This document shows, piece after piece, positions 25,938-33,776 of a DNA stretch of 64,000 nucleotides. Position 1 is the first letter of the stretch. Every line of letters begins with the position of its first letter. The stretch lies in NCBI RefSeq assembly GCF_011050415.1, contig NZ_DRFS01000008.1:62001-126000 (forward strand), written 5' to 3'. The position numbers were made by a program, and so were the translations under genes. The notes under the pieces are model-generated. The model worked only from the letters and a program-made list of their open reading frames with translations, was not told the DNA's origin and ran no database searches. Source of the stretch: Halomonas sp. (GTDB lineage Bacteria > Pseudomonadota > Gammaproteobacteria > Pseudomonadales > Halomonadaceae).

Positions 25938-26927
25938 TTGAATACTCTTGCAAATTCTTCTGCTAATAACCAGGGCACATCTCTCGCTATAAAACGCCTT
26001 TTATTGCGCGGGTTAATGATGTTACTGCTACTGGTATGCCCACTGACCTGGGGGCAAACGCAAAACATTAGTGGAACCTTAGGCGCTGTTGGCTCTGACA
26101 CCATGGCGGGATTAATGTTGCGCTGGGGGGAAACATTAACTACCCACTACCCTAACGTAACGCTGCAATTTCAAGCGGGTGGCTCCGCCAGTGCACCTTC
26201 TGCACTGATGGCAGGCACCACCCGGCTTGGGCCGATGTCCAGGCCTATGACGGCGGCTGAGCGCGATAACTTTATTGAACGCTATGGCTATCCCCCGCTA
26301 GAATTAAAGGTTGCCCGTGACGCCTTGATTGTCGTCGTCCATCGCCATAACCCATTACGCGTGCTGACACGCCAACAGGTCGATGCCATCTTCTCAACCT
26401 CACTTGCTTGCGGCGCTGAAGCCCCCATCAGGCGCTGGAATCAACTCCCAGCAACCCGTGACTGGGCATTCGGCACTATTGCGCTGCATGGGCGTAATCT
26501 AGCGTCGGGCACCCACGGATTGTTTCAAGCGCGGGCGTTGTGTGGCGGTCATTTTCGTAACGATATCAGCGAGCACCCTGGTTCATCAGCCGTGGTTGCG
26601 GCGGTAGGGGAGTCTGCTAATGCCATGGGCTATGCGGGATACAATCACCTTACCCCAGCGGTACATGCTGTTAGCCTGTATAACGACAATGGTATCGCTA
26701 CACCGCCCGACGAGGCGGCTATCCAAAGCGGTGACTACCCGCTGTCGCGCTATCTCTATCTCTACGTTAACCTGCCGCCTGGCGAAGCACTGCCGCCTGC
26801 TGAACAAGCACTATTGGCACTCATTATGTCACCAGAGGGTCAACAGATTGCCCGTGCGGCAGGCTTTGTGCCTTTGGCACCTGAGGTACTCAAAGAACAA
26901 CAAATATGGCAGACACCTATTAACTAA
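25938..26927 (+). CDS. pstS: PstS-like periplasmic phosphate-binding protein
   Basis: 329-aa periplasmic protein starting at TTG with AGAGGA upstream. A signal anchor (residues 19-40, RLLLRGLMMLLLLVCPLTWG) is followed by the SBP fold: GAVGSDTMAGLMLRWGETL, FQAGGSASAPSALMAGTTRLGPMSRPM, which corresponds to the phosphate-loop serines and the arginine-containing strand, and NLASGTHGLFQ. It resembles the PstS-like class used with the long Pseudomonas-type PstA rather than classical E. coli PstS. It precedes pstCAB, but a Pho box lies between it and pstC, so it may be transcribed separately. No Pho box was found upstream of its own start. Confidence 0.85.
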   Translation: MNTLANSSANNQGTSLAIKRLLLRGLMMLLLLVCPLTWGQTQNISGTLGAVGSDTMAGLMLRWGETLTTHYPNVTLQFQAGGSASAPSALMAGTTRLGPMSRPMTAAERDNFIERYGYPPLELKVARDALIVVVHRHNPLRVLTRQQVDAIFSTSLACGAEAPIRRWNQLPATRDWAFGTIALHGRNLASGTHGLFQARALCGGHFRNDISEHPGSSAVVAAVGESANAMGYAGYNHLTPAVHAVSLYNDNGIATPPDEAAIQSGDYPLSRYLYLYVNLPPGEALPPAEQALLALIMSPEGQQIARAAGFVPLAPEVLKEQQIWQTPIN

Positions 26928-26937
26928 ATGCCTTAGC

Positions 26938-26955
26938 CTGTCATCTTATTGTCAT
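26938..26955 (+). promoter_or_regulatory. Pho box upstream of pstC
   Basis: CTGTCAT-CTTA-TTGTCAT, two direct heptamers with a 4-base spacer as in the PhoB consensus. It lies between pstS and pstC, about 80 bases before the pstC start. Confidence 0.75.
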
Positions 26956-26984
26956 AAAAGCACTTTAGGGTAAGGAGACTTATT

Positions 26985-27038
26985 ATGCTGAATGGCCTTG
27001 ACTGCAATCGCCCAGGTTTCCCAATGATAGCGATATGA
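26985..27038 (+). CDS. Possible 17-aa leader peptide coupled to pstC
   Basis: MLNGLDCNRPGFPMIAI, with AAGGAG 8 bases before its ATG. Its TGA stop overlaps the pstC start as ATGA. The only strong ribosome site in this gap serves this small frame rather than pstC. It may couple translation into pstC. Whether a peptide is made is unknown. Confidence 0.4.
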   Translation: MLNGLDCNRPGFPMIAI

Positions 27039-28153
27039 TCCCACCACGGTTAACCACTCCCCGGCAGCCACTGCGTCTGCTAAAAGATCGCGTGGCCACG
27101 GGTTTAATTACCGCTGGCGGAATCGGCGTGCTGCTCGCAATTCTTGCGATCGGCATTTTTTTGGTGTGGGAAACGCTACCACTACTTGCCATAGGCGACA
27201 CTCTGGCGCTGGCAAAGCTTTCTCCCTTGGCATGGGGTACTTTAAAAGCTGCGCTAGCAGCGCTGCTGTTCGCTATCCCCATCGCCTTAGGCGCTGCGAT
27301 TTATTCAGCGCTGTTTATGTCAGCCCGCCTTCGCACTCGCATCAAACCGACGTTAGAAATGATGGAAGCTATTCCCGGCGTGGTGGTGGGTTTTATTGCT
27401 GGGCTTATTTTGGCGCCTTGGGTAGAACGCCACCTGGCCAGCGCCCTGGCACTGATTATTTGGCTTCCGTTAAGTGCCGGACTGGCTGGATTAGCGTGGC
27501 AGCTTACAAAAGCACGGCTGCGCCGCCGTTTGCCACTCTCATGGGCAGGACTTTGGCTAGTACCTTGGCTAGCGCTAATGGTGGCGCTAGCGCTATGGAT
27601 CACCCCATGGATAGAGCAGCAGTGGCTAGGAGGTGATCTGCGTCAGTTGCTCGACCAGCGCTTTGGCATGGACTATGCCACTCGTAATGCAATGATTGTC
27701 GGTATTGCAATGGGCTTTGCGGTGATCCCGAGTATTTACTCCCTGGCAGAGGATGCCCTGTCTGATGTGCCCACTACGTTAATCGAAGGCGCCCAAGCAC
27801 TTGGTGCTAGCCGCTGGCAGGCACTCTGGCGGGTCGCCCTAACGGCGGCAGGACCCGGCATTTTTTCAGCGGTGATGATCGGTGCCGGACGGGCGGTTGG
27901 CGAAACCATGATTGTGTTGATGGCCAGCGGTAATACCGCTCTATTTAGCGCCAGCCCCTTTGAAGGAATGCGCTCAATGGCGGCGGCGATCGCCATTGAG
28001 TTACCTGAGGCTGCTCCCGGCGGCTTGACCTATCACCTGCTGATTTTGGCGGCGCTGGTGCTGTTTATCTTTACATTCCTGGTCAACACCTTAGCCGAGG
28101 TCGTTCGCCAACGCTTGCGGCGCCGGTATCGCCATATGGGAGGCACCTCATGA
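27035..28153 (+). CDS. pstC: Phosphate ABC transporter permease PstC
   Basis: 372-aa inner-membrane permease. It has an N-terminal helix (GLITAGGIGVLLAILAIGIF) and the permease core: PLAWGTLKAALAALLFAIPIALGAAIYSALF, MMEAIPGVVVGFIAGLILAPW, and the EAA loop EGAQALGASRWQALWRVALTAAGPGIFSAVMIGAGRAVGETMIVL. Sequence and core resemble the long Pseudomonas-type PstC, but the large periplasmic insertion near the N-terminus of those proteins is absent here. It overlaps pstA by 4 bases (ATGA) and is itself overlapped by a short upstream frame. The Pho box at 26938 implies induction by phosphate starvation through PhoB. Confidence 0.9.
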   Translation: MIPPRLTTPRQPLRLLKDRVATGLITAGGIGVLLAILAIGIFLVWETLPLLAIGDTLALAKLSPLAWGTLKAALAALLFAIPIALGAAIYSALFMSARLRTRIKPTLEMMEAIPGVVVGFIAGLILAPWVERHLASALALIIWLPLSAGLAGLAWQLTKARLRRRLPLSWAGLWLVPWLALMVALALWITPWIEQQWLGGDLRQLLDQRFGMDYATRNAMIVGIAMGFAVIPSIYSLAEDALSDVPTTLIEGAQALGASRWQALWRVALTAAGPGIFSAVMIGAGRAVGETMIVLMASGNTALFSASPFEGMRSMAAAIAIELPEAAPGGLTYHLLILAALVLFIFTFLVNTLAEVVRQRLRRRYRHMGGTS

Positions 28154-29574
28154 ACGACCGTTCGGCCAGTGCCTCTTCCCGCCGGTTACACTTTGACTGG
28201 CTCAATAGCCTGTGGCCTTGGCTATGCGCCGCCAGCGTAGCGCTCTCATTGCTAATGCTCGGTGCCTTACTGACGCTGCTGGTGGTGCGTGGGCTAGGCC
28301 ACTTCTGGCCTGCCAACCTGGAGCAGGTCACGCTAAACTCTGGTGAAACCTTCGCTGGTCAAACCGTGCGTGAGGTAGCACTGCCCCAGCAGGAAGGCGA
28401 TGAACGCCTGTACTTTACCGGCAACCAGGATATAGATGGGGCGCGCTGGCGTTGGGTGGCTATTGAAGAAATTGCCGAGCGTAGCCATCCGGTGGATCTT
28501 ATTCGCCTAGAGCGCACTCCCTGGGGTGATTTTATCGGTCGTTTAGCCGCCATTGAACAGGCCGACCAGCGCTGGGAGGGTGAAGCCGCCTGGCGGCATT
28601 TAACGACCTTACTGGCTCTCCCCATCAATCAGCGTCCGGATAGCCAGCTGCTGCTTTCCACGGCCAATGGTCAAACTCTCCGCCTGCCGTTAACTAATGT
28701 ACTGAGTGCTCAAGCACCTAATGCCATGGCGTGGTGGCAGAAAACCCATGCTTGGGGCGAAGGCGTCTGGCGGTTTTTGAGCGAAGGACCGCGTGCTGCC
28801 AATACCGGCGGCGGCGTGTGGCCTGCGATTTTTGGCACCGTGCTAATGGTGATTTTAATGTCGGTGATGGTCACCCCCTTTGGGGTACTGGCGGCTATTT
28901 ACCTGAATGAAATCGCCCACCAAGGTCGGTTAACTCGCTTTGTTCGCATTGGCGTGCGTAATCTCGCCGGCGTGCCGTCCATTGTGTATGGGGTATTTGG
29001 CTTAGGGGTGTTTGTGTATGGCATTGGCGGTTCGATTGATGAGTGGTTCTTCAGTGATACTTTGCCCTCACCTACCTTTGGCACAGGCGGCCTGCTATGG
29101 GCGTCATTAACGCTTGCGCTACTTACCCTACCGGTAGTGATTGTGGCAACCGAAGAGGGTCTGGCGCGCATTCCAGAGGCCCAGCGCGAGGGCGCCGTGG
29201 CACTAGGTGCTACCCGTTTGGAAATGCTCACTCGCATTGTGCTACCGATGGCCGCCCCCGCCATGCTAACCGGGGTGATTTTAGCCATTGCTCGCGCAGC
29301 AGGAGAGGTCGCACCGCTAATGTTGGTGGGGGTCGCCAAACTCGCGCCACAAATGCCGGTAGACGGTGAATTTCCCTATCTCCATTTAGAGCGCAAGTTC
29401 ATGCACCTCGGCTATCATTTATTTGATACCGCCTTTCATGGTGAAGATGTGCAAGCCGCGATCCCGTTGGTTTACGCCACGGCGCTACTTTTAGTGTTAA
29501 TTGTGCTGGTGCTTAATCTAACTGCCATATTTCTACGTCATTATCTTAGGCGTCAACGGGGAAGCGAATGCTAG
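28150..29574 (+). CDS. pstA: Phosphate ABC transporter permease PstA (long type)
   Basis: 474-aa permease with a first helix at residues 20-45, then a periplasmic insertion of about 170 residues ([17 protein letters not shown] onward). The permease domain follows from about 215: [51 protein letters not shown], and the EAA loop [52 protein letters not shown]. The insertion makes it the long Pseudomonas type rather than the 296-aa E. coli type. It overlaps pstC by 4 and pstB by 7 bases, so translation is probably coupled. Confidence 0.92.
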   Translation: MNDRSASASSRRLHFDWLNSLWPWLCAASVALSLLMLGALLTLLVVRGLGHFWPANLEQVTLNSGETFAGQTVREVALPQQEGDERLYFTGNQDIDGARWRWVAIEEIAERSHPVDLIRLERTPWGDFIGRLAAIEQADQRWEGEAAWRHLTTLLALPINQRPDSQLLLSTANGQTLRLPLTNVLSAQAPNAMAWWQKTHAWGEGVWRFLSEGPRAANTGGGVWPAIFGTVLMVILMSVMVTPFGVLAAIYLNEIAHQGRLTRFVRIGVRNLAGVPSIVYGVFGLGVFVYGIGGSIDEWFFSDTLPSPTFGTGGLLWASLTLALLTLPVVIVATEEGLARIPEAQREGAVALGATRLEMLTRIVLPMAAPAMLTGVILAIARAAGEVAPLMLVGVAKLAPQMPVDGEFPYLHLERKFMHLGYHLFDTAFHGEDVQAAIPLVYATALLLVLIVLVLNLTAIFLRHYLRRQRGSEC

Positions 29575-30383
29575 CACCATTACATTCAACGAATACCTCT
29601 CAGGCACCAGTGACGCACTTTGCGGATGACCGCTGCTGCTTAAGTATTGATCGCTTTAGCCTCGCTTATGCGGGGAAAACGGCGTTGCGCGACTTAACCC
29701 TTAGCGTTCCGCGCCATCGTGTGACGGCGTTCATTGGACCGTCCGGGTGCGGTAAATCTACGCTGTTGAGAGCCATTAACCGTTTGCATGACCTCAATGA
29801 GTCGGTGGCTCATAGCGGTCATATTGCGTTGGAAGGGCATGATATTCACGATCCGCAAATGAATGTCACTGAACTACGGCGGCGGGTTGGCATGGTATTT
29901 CAAACTCCCAACCCCTTCCCCATGTCGATCTATGAAAACGTCGCGTTTGGCCTGCGTTTGCAGCAGCGCCTGCCTAAGCGTAAGCGCGACGACATTATTG
30001 AGTGGGCGTTAACGTCAGCCGCCCTATGGGATGAAGTGAAAGACCGCCTGCACCGTTCAGCTTGGCAGCTTTCTGGTGGTCAGCAGCAGCGTTTGGTTAT
30101 CGCCCGCACCTTAGCGGTACAGCCCGATGTACTGCTGCTCGACGAACCAGCCTCAGCACTAGACCCCATTTCAACGCTGAAAATTGAAGAGTTAATACGC
30201 AACCTTAAGTCGCAGCTGACGTTGGTGCTCGTTACCCACAATATGCAACAAGCAGCACGCGTATCCGATTACACCGCTTTTTTGCACCAAGGCGAACTCG
30301 TGGAGTACGGCCCTACCGACCAAGTGTTCACCAACCCTCGTTTACAACGTACCGAAAACTACATCACCGGCCGCGTCACTTAG
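29568..30383 (+). CDS. pstB: Phosphate ABC transporter ATPase PstB
   Basis: 271-aa ATPase. Walker A is [22 protein letters not shown]-loop is [23 protein letters not shown] with the PstB-specific NPFP, signature is [16 protein letters not shown], Walker B is [16 protein letters not shown], and the switch histidine is in [15 protein letters not shown]. It energises phosphate uptake through PstCA and, with PhoU, signals phosphate sufficiency to PhoR. It starts inside the end of pstA and is followed by phoU after 31 bases. Confidence 0.96.
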   Translation: MLAPLHSTNTSQAPVTHFADDRCCLSIDRFSLAYAGKTALRDLTLSVPRHRVTAFIGPSGCGKSTLLRAINRLHDLNESVAHSGHIALEGHDIHDPQMNVTELRRRVGMVFQTPNPFPMSIYENVAFGLRLQQRLPKRKRDDIIEWALTSAALWDEVKDRLHRSAWQLSGGQQQRLVIARTLAVQPDVLLLDEPASALDPISTLKIEELIRNLKSQLTLVLVTHNMQQAARVSDYTAFLHQGELVEYGPTDQVFTNPRLQRTENYITGRVT

Positions 30384-30414
30384 GCCCAATCGACTGAAAC
30401 GTCAGGAGTGCTCC

Positions 30415-31140
30415 ATGGATATTACGAGCGATACCCACAGCCAGCATATCTCTCGCCAGTTCAACCAGGAGCTGGAAGAGCTGAAAACCCACCTGATGAC
30501 CATGGGCGGTCTGGTGGAAAAGCAGGTACAGGATGCTGTCTTTGCCCTTCTAGAAGGCGATACCCGTCTGGCAGAGCAAGTGCGTGACAACGATCGTCAG
30601 GTTAACGACCTGCAGCTACAAATTGACGATGAATGTACACGCGTACTAGCGCGTCGCCAGCCTGCGGCTTCTGATTTGCGCTTAGTGCTGGCGGTTATTC
30701 GCGCTACCTCGGATCTTGAGCGGATTGGCGATGAGGCTAGCAAAATCGCCCGCAATGCCCTGCTTTTGAGCGAAAACACGCAAACGATTCGTGGCTTGGT
30801 CGAAGTTCGCCATATCAGCGAACACGTTCGCAAAATGCTGCGCGATGCGCTTACTGCCTTTGCCCGCTTTGATACCGACCTTGCGATGCAGGTCGTACGT
30901 GAGGATGCATTGGTAGACGATGAATACAGCAGCGCTATGCGCTCGTTAATGACGTTTATGATGGAAGACTCGCGCTCAATCACCTCGGTACTCAGTATTA
31001 TGTGGGTTCTGCGCGCGTTGGAACGGGTAGGCGACCATGCCGATAACCTTGCAGAGTATGTGGTCTATCTGGTCAAAGGACTCGATATTCGCCACAGCGA
31101 TACCGACAGCTTGGATCCGAAGGTGCTAAAAAAGCCTTGA
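30415..31140 (+). CDS. phoU: Phosphate signalling protein PhoU
   Basis: 241-aa all-helical PhoU dimer subunit made of two PhoU repeats. ISRQFNQELEELKTHLMTMGGLVEKQVQDAV begins repeat 1; the metal-cluster motifs are in RVLARRQPAASDLRLVLAVIRATSDLERIGDEASKIAR and SVLSIMWVLRALERVGDHADNLAEYVVYL. It links Pst transporter state to the PhoR kinase, holding PhoB inactive when phosphate is plentiful. It is the last gene of the pst operon. A 9-base-stem hairpin (31166-31193) separates it from cysZ. Confidence 0.96.
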   Translation: MDITSDTHSQHISRQFNQELEELKTHLMTMGGLVEKQVQDAVFALLEGDTRLAEQVRDNDRQVNDLQLQIDDECTRVLARRQPAASDLRLVLAVIRATSDLERIGDEASKIARNALLLSENTQTIRGLVEVRHISEHVRKMLRDALTAFARFDTDLAMQVVREDALVDDEYSSAMRSLMTFMMEDSRSITSVLSIMWVLRALERVGDHADNLAEYVVYLVKGLDIRHSDTDSLDPKVLKKP

Positions 31141-31165
31141 CCTGGTTGGGGTTTCCTCCTGCAAT

Positions 31166-31193
31166 ACGTCCAGGTTGTAAACCGCCTGGACGT
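31166..31193 (+). terminator. Hairpin between phoU and cysZ
   Basis: ACGTCCAGG and CCTGGACGT form a 9-base stem with a 10-base loop. No T-run follows, so it may attenuate or protect the mRNA rather than terminate. Confidence 0.4.
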
Positions 31194-31218
31194 TGGAATC
31201 ACAAGGAGTTCACCCACT

Positions 31219-31950
31219 ATGCTGGACGCTGTCACTGCGCTAAGCCGAGGTACCCGCTGTGTGTATCAGCCGGGCATGCGACGCTATGTTTTTCTGCCTA
31301 TTCTGGTCAACTTGATTGTCTATGCCAGCATGTTCAGCTTTGTGTTCACCCGCTTCGAAGGCTGGTTAAGCAAGTGGATGGACATGGTGCCTACTTGGCT
31401 TGATTGGCTATCGTGGCTTATCTGGCCGTTGTTTGTTATCAGCCTGTTGGTGGTGGTGTTTTTCACTTTTACGCTGGTGACCAGCTTAATCGCCGCGCCT
31501 TTTTATGGCTTTTTGGCCGCCAAGGTGGAAATTCAAGCCACGGGCCGAGAACCTGTTGATGACCGCAACCTTACCAAAACGGCGATCGATGCCATCGGTC
31601 GTGAGTTCGTTAAACTCGCCTACATTCTTCCCCGCGCGGCAGCGCTGTTCGTGATCAGCTGGATTCCTGGGCTCAATCTATTTGCGCCACTGCTGTGGGG
31701 GCTGTTCTCTGCTTGGATCATGGCGATTACTTACCTGGATTACCCAATGGATAACAATAAAGTGACCTTTGCCGATATGCGGCAGCGCTTAGCCAAGCGC
31801 TGGTGGCAGAGTCTTACCTACGGAGGGTTAGTCACCTTGATCACCTGGATTCCGTTGGCGAATTTATTTCTGTTACCCGGCGCTGTGGCGGGTGCCGTAT
31901 TGATGTGGGATGCGCACTACCGAGGCGCTATCGGCACTCACCTGAAGTAG
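31219..31950 (+). CDS. cysZ: EI24-domain membrane protein, CysZ-like sulfate transporter
   Basis: 243-aa membrane protein of the CysZ/EI24 family. It starts LDAVTALSRGTRCVYQPGMRRYVFLPILVNLIVY and has TLVTSLIAAPFYGFLAAKVE, WIPGLNLFAPLLWGLFSAWIMAITYLDYPMDNN and the C-terminal GAVLMWDAHYRG. Around four membrane segments plus re-entrant helices are expected. CysZ brings sulfate into the cytoplasm for cysteine synthesis. It lies downstream of phoU in the same direction, and a bidirectional-looking terminator of the small-gene block follows at 32019. Confidence 0.88.
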   Translation: MLDAVTALSRGTRCVYQPGMRRYVFLPILVNLIVYASMFSFVFTRFEGWLSKWMDMVPTWLDWLSWLIWPLFVISLLVVVFFTFTLVTSLIAAPFYGFLAAKVEIQATGREPVDDRNLTKTAIDAIGREFVKLAYILPRAAALFVISWIPGLNLFAPLLWGLFSAWIMAITYLDYPMDNNKVTFADMRQRLAKRWWQSLTYGGLVTLITWIPLANLFLLPGAVAGAVLMWDAHYRGAIGTHLK

Positions 31951-32009
31951 AACGGCCCACCATATTCATCATTACCAGTTTGTTATTTAAGCTACTTTTT
32001 GTTAGCCAT

Positions 32010-32038
32010 AAAAAATTAGACCCTGCATAAGCAGGGTC
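32010..32038 (-). terminator. Terminator of secreted-protein gene copy A
   Basis: On the minus strand GACCCTGC-TTAT-GCAGGGTC is followed by TAA and six T. It is the same architecture as copy B, 913 bases away, with compensating stem changes. Confidence 0.85.
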
Positions 32039-32162
32039 CAATAACACAATTTTTGACAATAACTAACGCTAGCTTCCTCTCCTTTTGCGGGATTCCAACC
32101 CTGGAATTTAACCCTAACTAACGTTCTGATTGTCTATCGATTCATTCCTTGAATCCTTATGC
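32039..32162 (-). ncRNA. Conserved structured 3' region, copy A
   Basis: This block between the stop codon and the terminator is nearly the same as 32952-33077, more so than the coding parts. It contains AACTAACG(C/T)TAGCTTCC, hairpin ATTCCA-ACCC-TGGAAT (32092-32107) and hairpin GATTCA-TTCCT-TGAATC (32139-32155). It may be a long 3' untranslated region or a 3'-derived small RNA. Confidence 0.45.
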
Positions 32163-32243
32163 ATCCCTAACGGTGTGACATGCAACTACATGTTTAGCTC
32201 ACACCCACATCGTAATATATTTCGTCAAAATTGCAAACTTTTG

Positions 32244-32549
32244 TTACCGAACGTTTCTAAAAATATTATCTCGCTGCAAATCTTTCGGCTGATAGCTGAT
32301 GTGATCACTGGTGCGCGTTGATTCTGCCTCAATAACCTTTGGAAAATCACCTTCATCGTACTTTAATTCGTCAGGGCTAAAAACAGCTTGATCACTTGAC
32401 CGCTGAGATTGTGCTTGGATAGGCTCATCATTCACTGTCAGATCTTGGTTCGCTTTAATGGAAAGATTTGCGAATGCTAGTGGGCTAGCTAATAAACCAA
32501 AGGAAAGTGCCGCTACTGCTACTTTTTTAAGAAGTATATTAATCATCAT
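32244..32549 (-). CDS. Small secreted protein, copy A of tandem pair
   Basis: 101-aa protein of unknown function. A Sec signal peptide MMINILLKKVAVAALSFG ending in LLASPLAFA is cut after about residue 27. The mature 74 residues are hydrophilic, with DEPIQAQSQRSSDQAVFSPDEL and SDHISYQPKDLQRDN, and no cysteine. GGAG lies before the ATG pair. The signal peptide is nearly shared with the neighbour at 33157-33471, and stop codons and terminators are spaced exactly 913 bases apart, showing a tandem duplication. Both copies keep FSPDEL/YTPEDV- and SYQPKDL-like motifs, recalling small DUF-type periplasmic proteins, but I do not recognise the family. Confidence 0.75.
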   Translation of the reverse strand: MMINILLKKVAVAALSFGLLASPLAFANLSIKANQDLTVNDEPIQAQSQRSSDQAVFSPDELKYDEGDFPKVIEAESTRTSDHISYQPKDLQRDNIFRNVR

Positions 32550-32922
32550 ATTTTACTCCAAGATACTGTGATACCGCTGGCGTTGGGGAAGAAGCGCCAT
32601 CATGGATGGCTATTCTGTCTCATACTCTTCCGTATCCTGACATGGCATAAAAAGTGCCAACTTGGTCAAATAAAAATTAAAATCATTTTTATCAATAGCT
32701 TGAGTAATAAATATTGCGCACAATATTACACCGCATAAAATAAAAGCAAGCTAAATACTTGTGCACTAATGACACATGCGCAATATTGCCTGTGTCATTT
32801 TGATACACACGTAATTATTAATATTACTGTTACTACGGTTGGCTAAGGTGGGTTAAGGTGGGTTAAGGTAAGAAGAGTAGGTGAGTATTTGCGAAAAGCA
32901 GCTAAGTAAATTAATAGACAGC

Positions 32923-32951
32923 AAAAAATTAGGCCCCGCCTAAGCGGGGCC
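32923..32951 (-). terminator. Terminator of secreted-protein gene copy B
   Basis: On the minus strand GGCCCCGC-TTAG-GCGGGGCC then TAA and six T. Relative to copy A the stem differs at paired positions on both arms. Confidence 0.85.
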
Positions 32952-33077
32952 CGATATCAGAACTGCTGATAGGTAATAACTAACGTTAGCTTCCAATCCT
33001 TGTGCGGGACTCCAACCTTGGAATTAACCCTGACTAACATTTTGATTGCCTATTGATTCATCCTTGAATCATTTCAA
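32952..33077 (-). ncRNA. Conserved structured 3' region, copy B
   Basis: Homologue of 32039-32162. It contains the perfect palindrome CTAACGTTAG, hairpin TCCA-ACCT-TGGA (33011-33022) and hairpin TGATTCA-TCCT-TGAATCA (33054-33071). Stems are kept where sequence varies, which favours RNA structure. Confidence 0.45.
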
Positions 33078-33156
33078 CATCCCTGTTTGAAACATCCTGT
33101 TTGTAGCTTCGTCATCCATTGAAGAAGCACATTTCGATATCTCAAACTGTATAGAA

Positions 33157-33471
33157 TTAGCTAGCGCTATTCTCTTCAACAACATCTTCAGGGGTGTATT
33201 CTGCGTCACCGCTCATGTCTGTTGATTCTGGATCATCGACAGCATCTGGTCCTTGAGTACCATGATCGGTCGTTAGATCATCGCTATCATAGTTGCCTGA
33301 ATCAGTGCTACCTGTCGACTGAGTGCTAGCTCCATCTTCATCTACATGTGAATCTTGATTTTGCTCGATTGAAGAGTGGTCAGTCGTATCAGCAAATGCT
33401 AATGGGCTAGCCAACAAGCCAAACGTTACACCTAAAATGCCAGCTTTCTTGAGAAGTTCCTTGGACATCAT
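33157..33471 (-). CDS. Small, very acidic secreted protein, copy B of tandem pair
   Basis: 104-aa protein. Signal peptide MMSKELLKKAGILGVTFG plus LLASPLAFA, cut after about residue 27. The mature 77 residues contain 23 Asp/Glu and no Lys or Arg, with Ser/Thr-rich spacers (GASTQSTGSTDSGNYDSDD, DPESTDMSGDAEYTPEDV). Such composition fits a disordered, salt-tolerant exported protein. The signal peptide and downstream region match copy A at 32244-32549, but the mature part has diverged strongly, more than the untranslated 3' region. Family not recognised; metal or cation binding is only a guess from charge. Confidence 0.75.
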   Translation of the reverse strand: MMSKELLKKAGILGVTFGLLASPLAFADTTDHSSIEQNQDSHVDEDGASTQSTGSTDSGNYDSDDLTTDHGTQGPDAVDDPESTDMSGDAEYTPEDVVEENSAS

Positions 33472-33776
33472 ATTCCACCTCCGATCGCTGTTAGTACCGC
33501 TTAATTAAGAAAGAAGGGCTAACCAGTAGCCAGCAATTCCTGCGGTCGTCTCTCTTACTTACTTATATTCATTGCATCAGCCATGCCAAAACACACATAA
33601 AAATATAAATTACTTATTTTTCAATAACTTATTTAATAAAAACAATGAGGTTTTAAAACCTTTCTAGGCTCTAAATGCGGCTACGGGCTGTGTAAAAATG
33701 GCACATGAGTAATGTTTTACCAATCTTATATGCCAATATTGCACACTTCTACAACTATTATGCGAAGGCGTCTTTT
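33472..33776. other. Intergenic region between secreted-protein gene and phoR
   Basis: No gene seen. It is AT-rich and contains the 5' flank of copy B, similar to that of copy A (ACCGCT and GAAGAAG/AAGAAGG stretches), and presumably its promoter. No terminator for phoR was recognised. Confidence 0.5.

Larger units (their letters stand above)
32550..33156. other. Spacer inside the tandem duplication
   Basis: No protein gene. It holds the 5' flank of copy A (32550-32640, similar to the flank of copy B), an AT-rich probable promoter stretch, GGTGGGTTAA repeated twice around 32845-32870, the copy B terminator (32923-32951) and the copy B structured 3' region (32952-33077). Confidence 0.5.

Noticed and set aside
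32010..33156. Insertion sequence or CRISPR as source of the repeated block
   Set aside because: No transposase, terminal inverted repeats or regular short repeat-spacer pattern; the simpler reading is tandem duplication of a gene with its 3' region.
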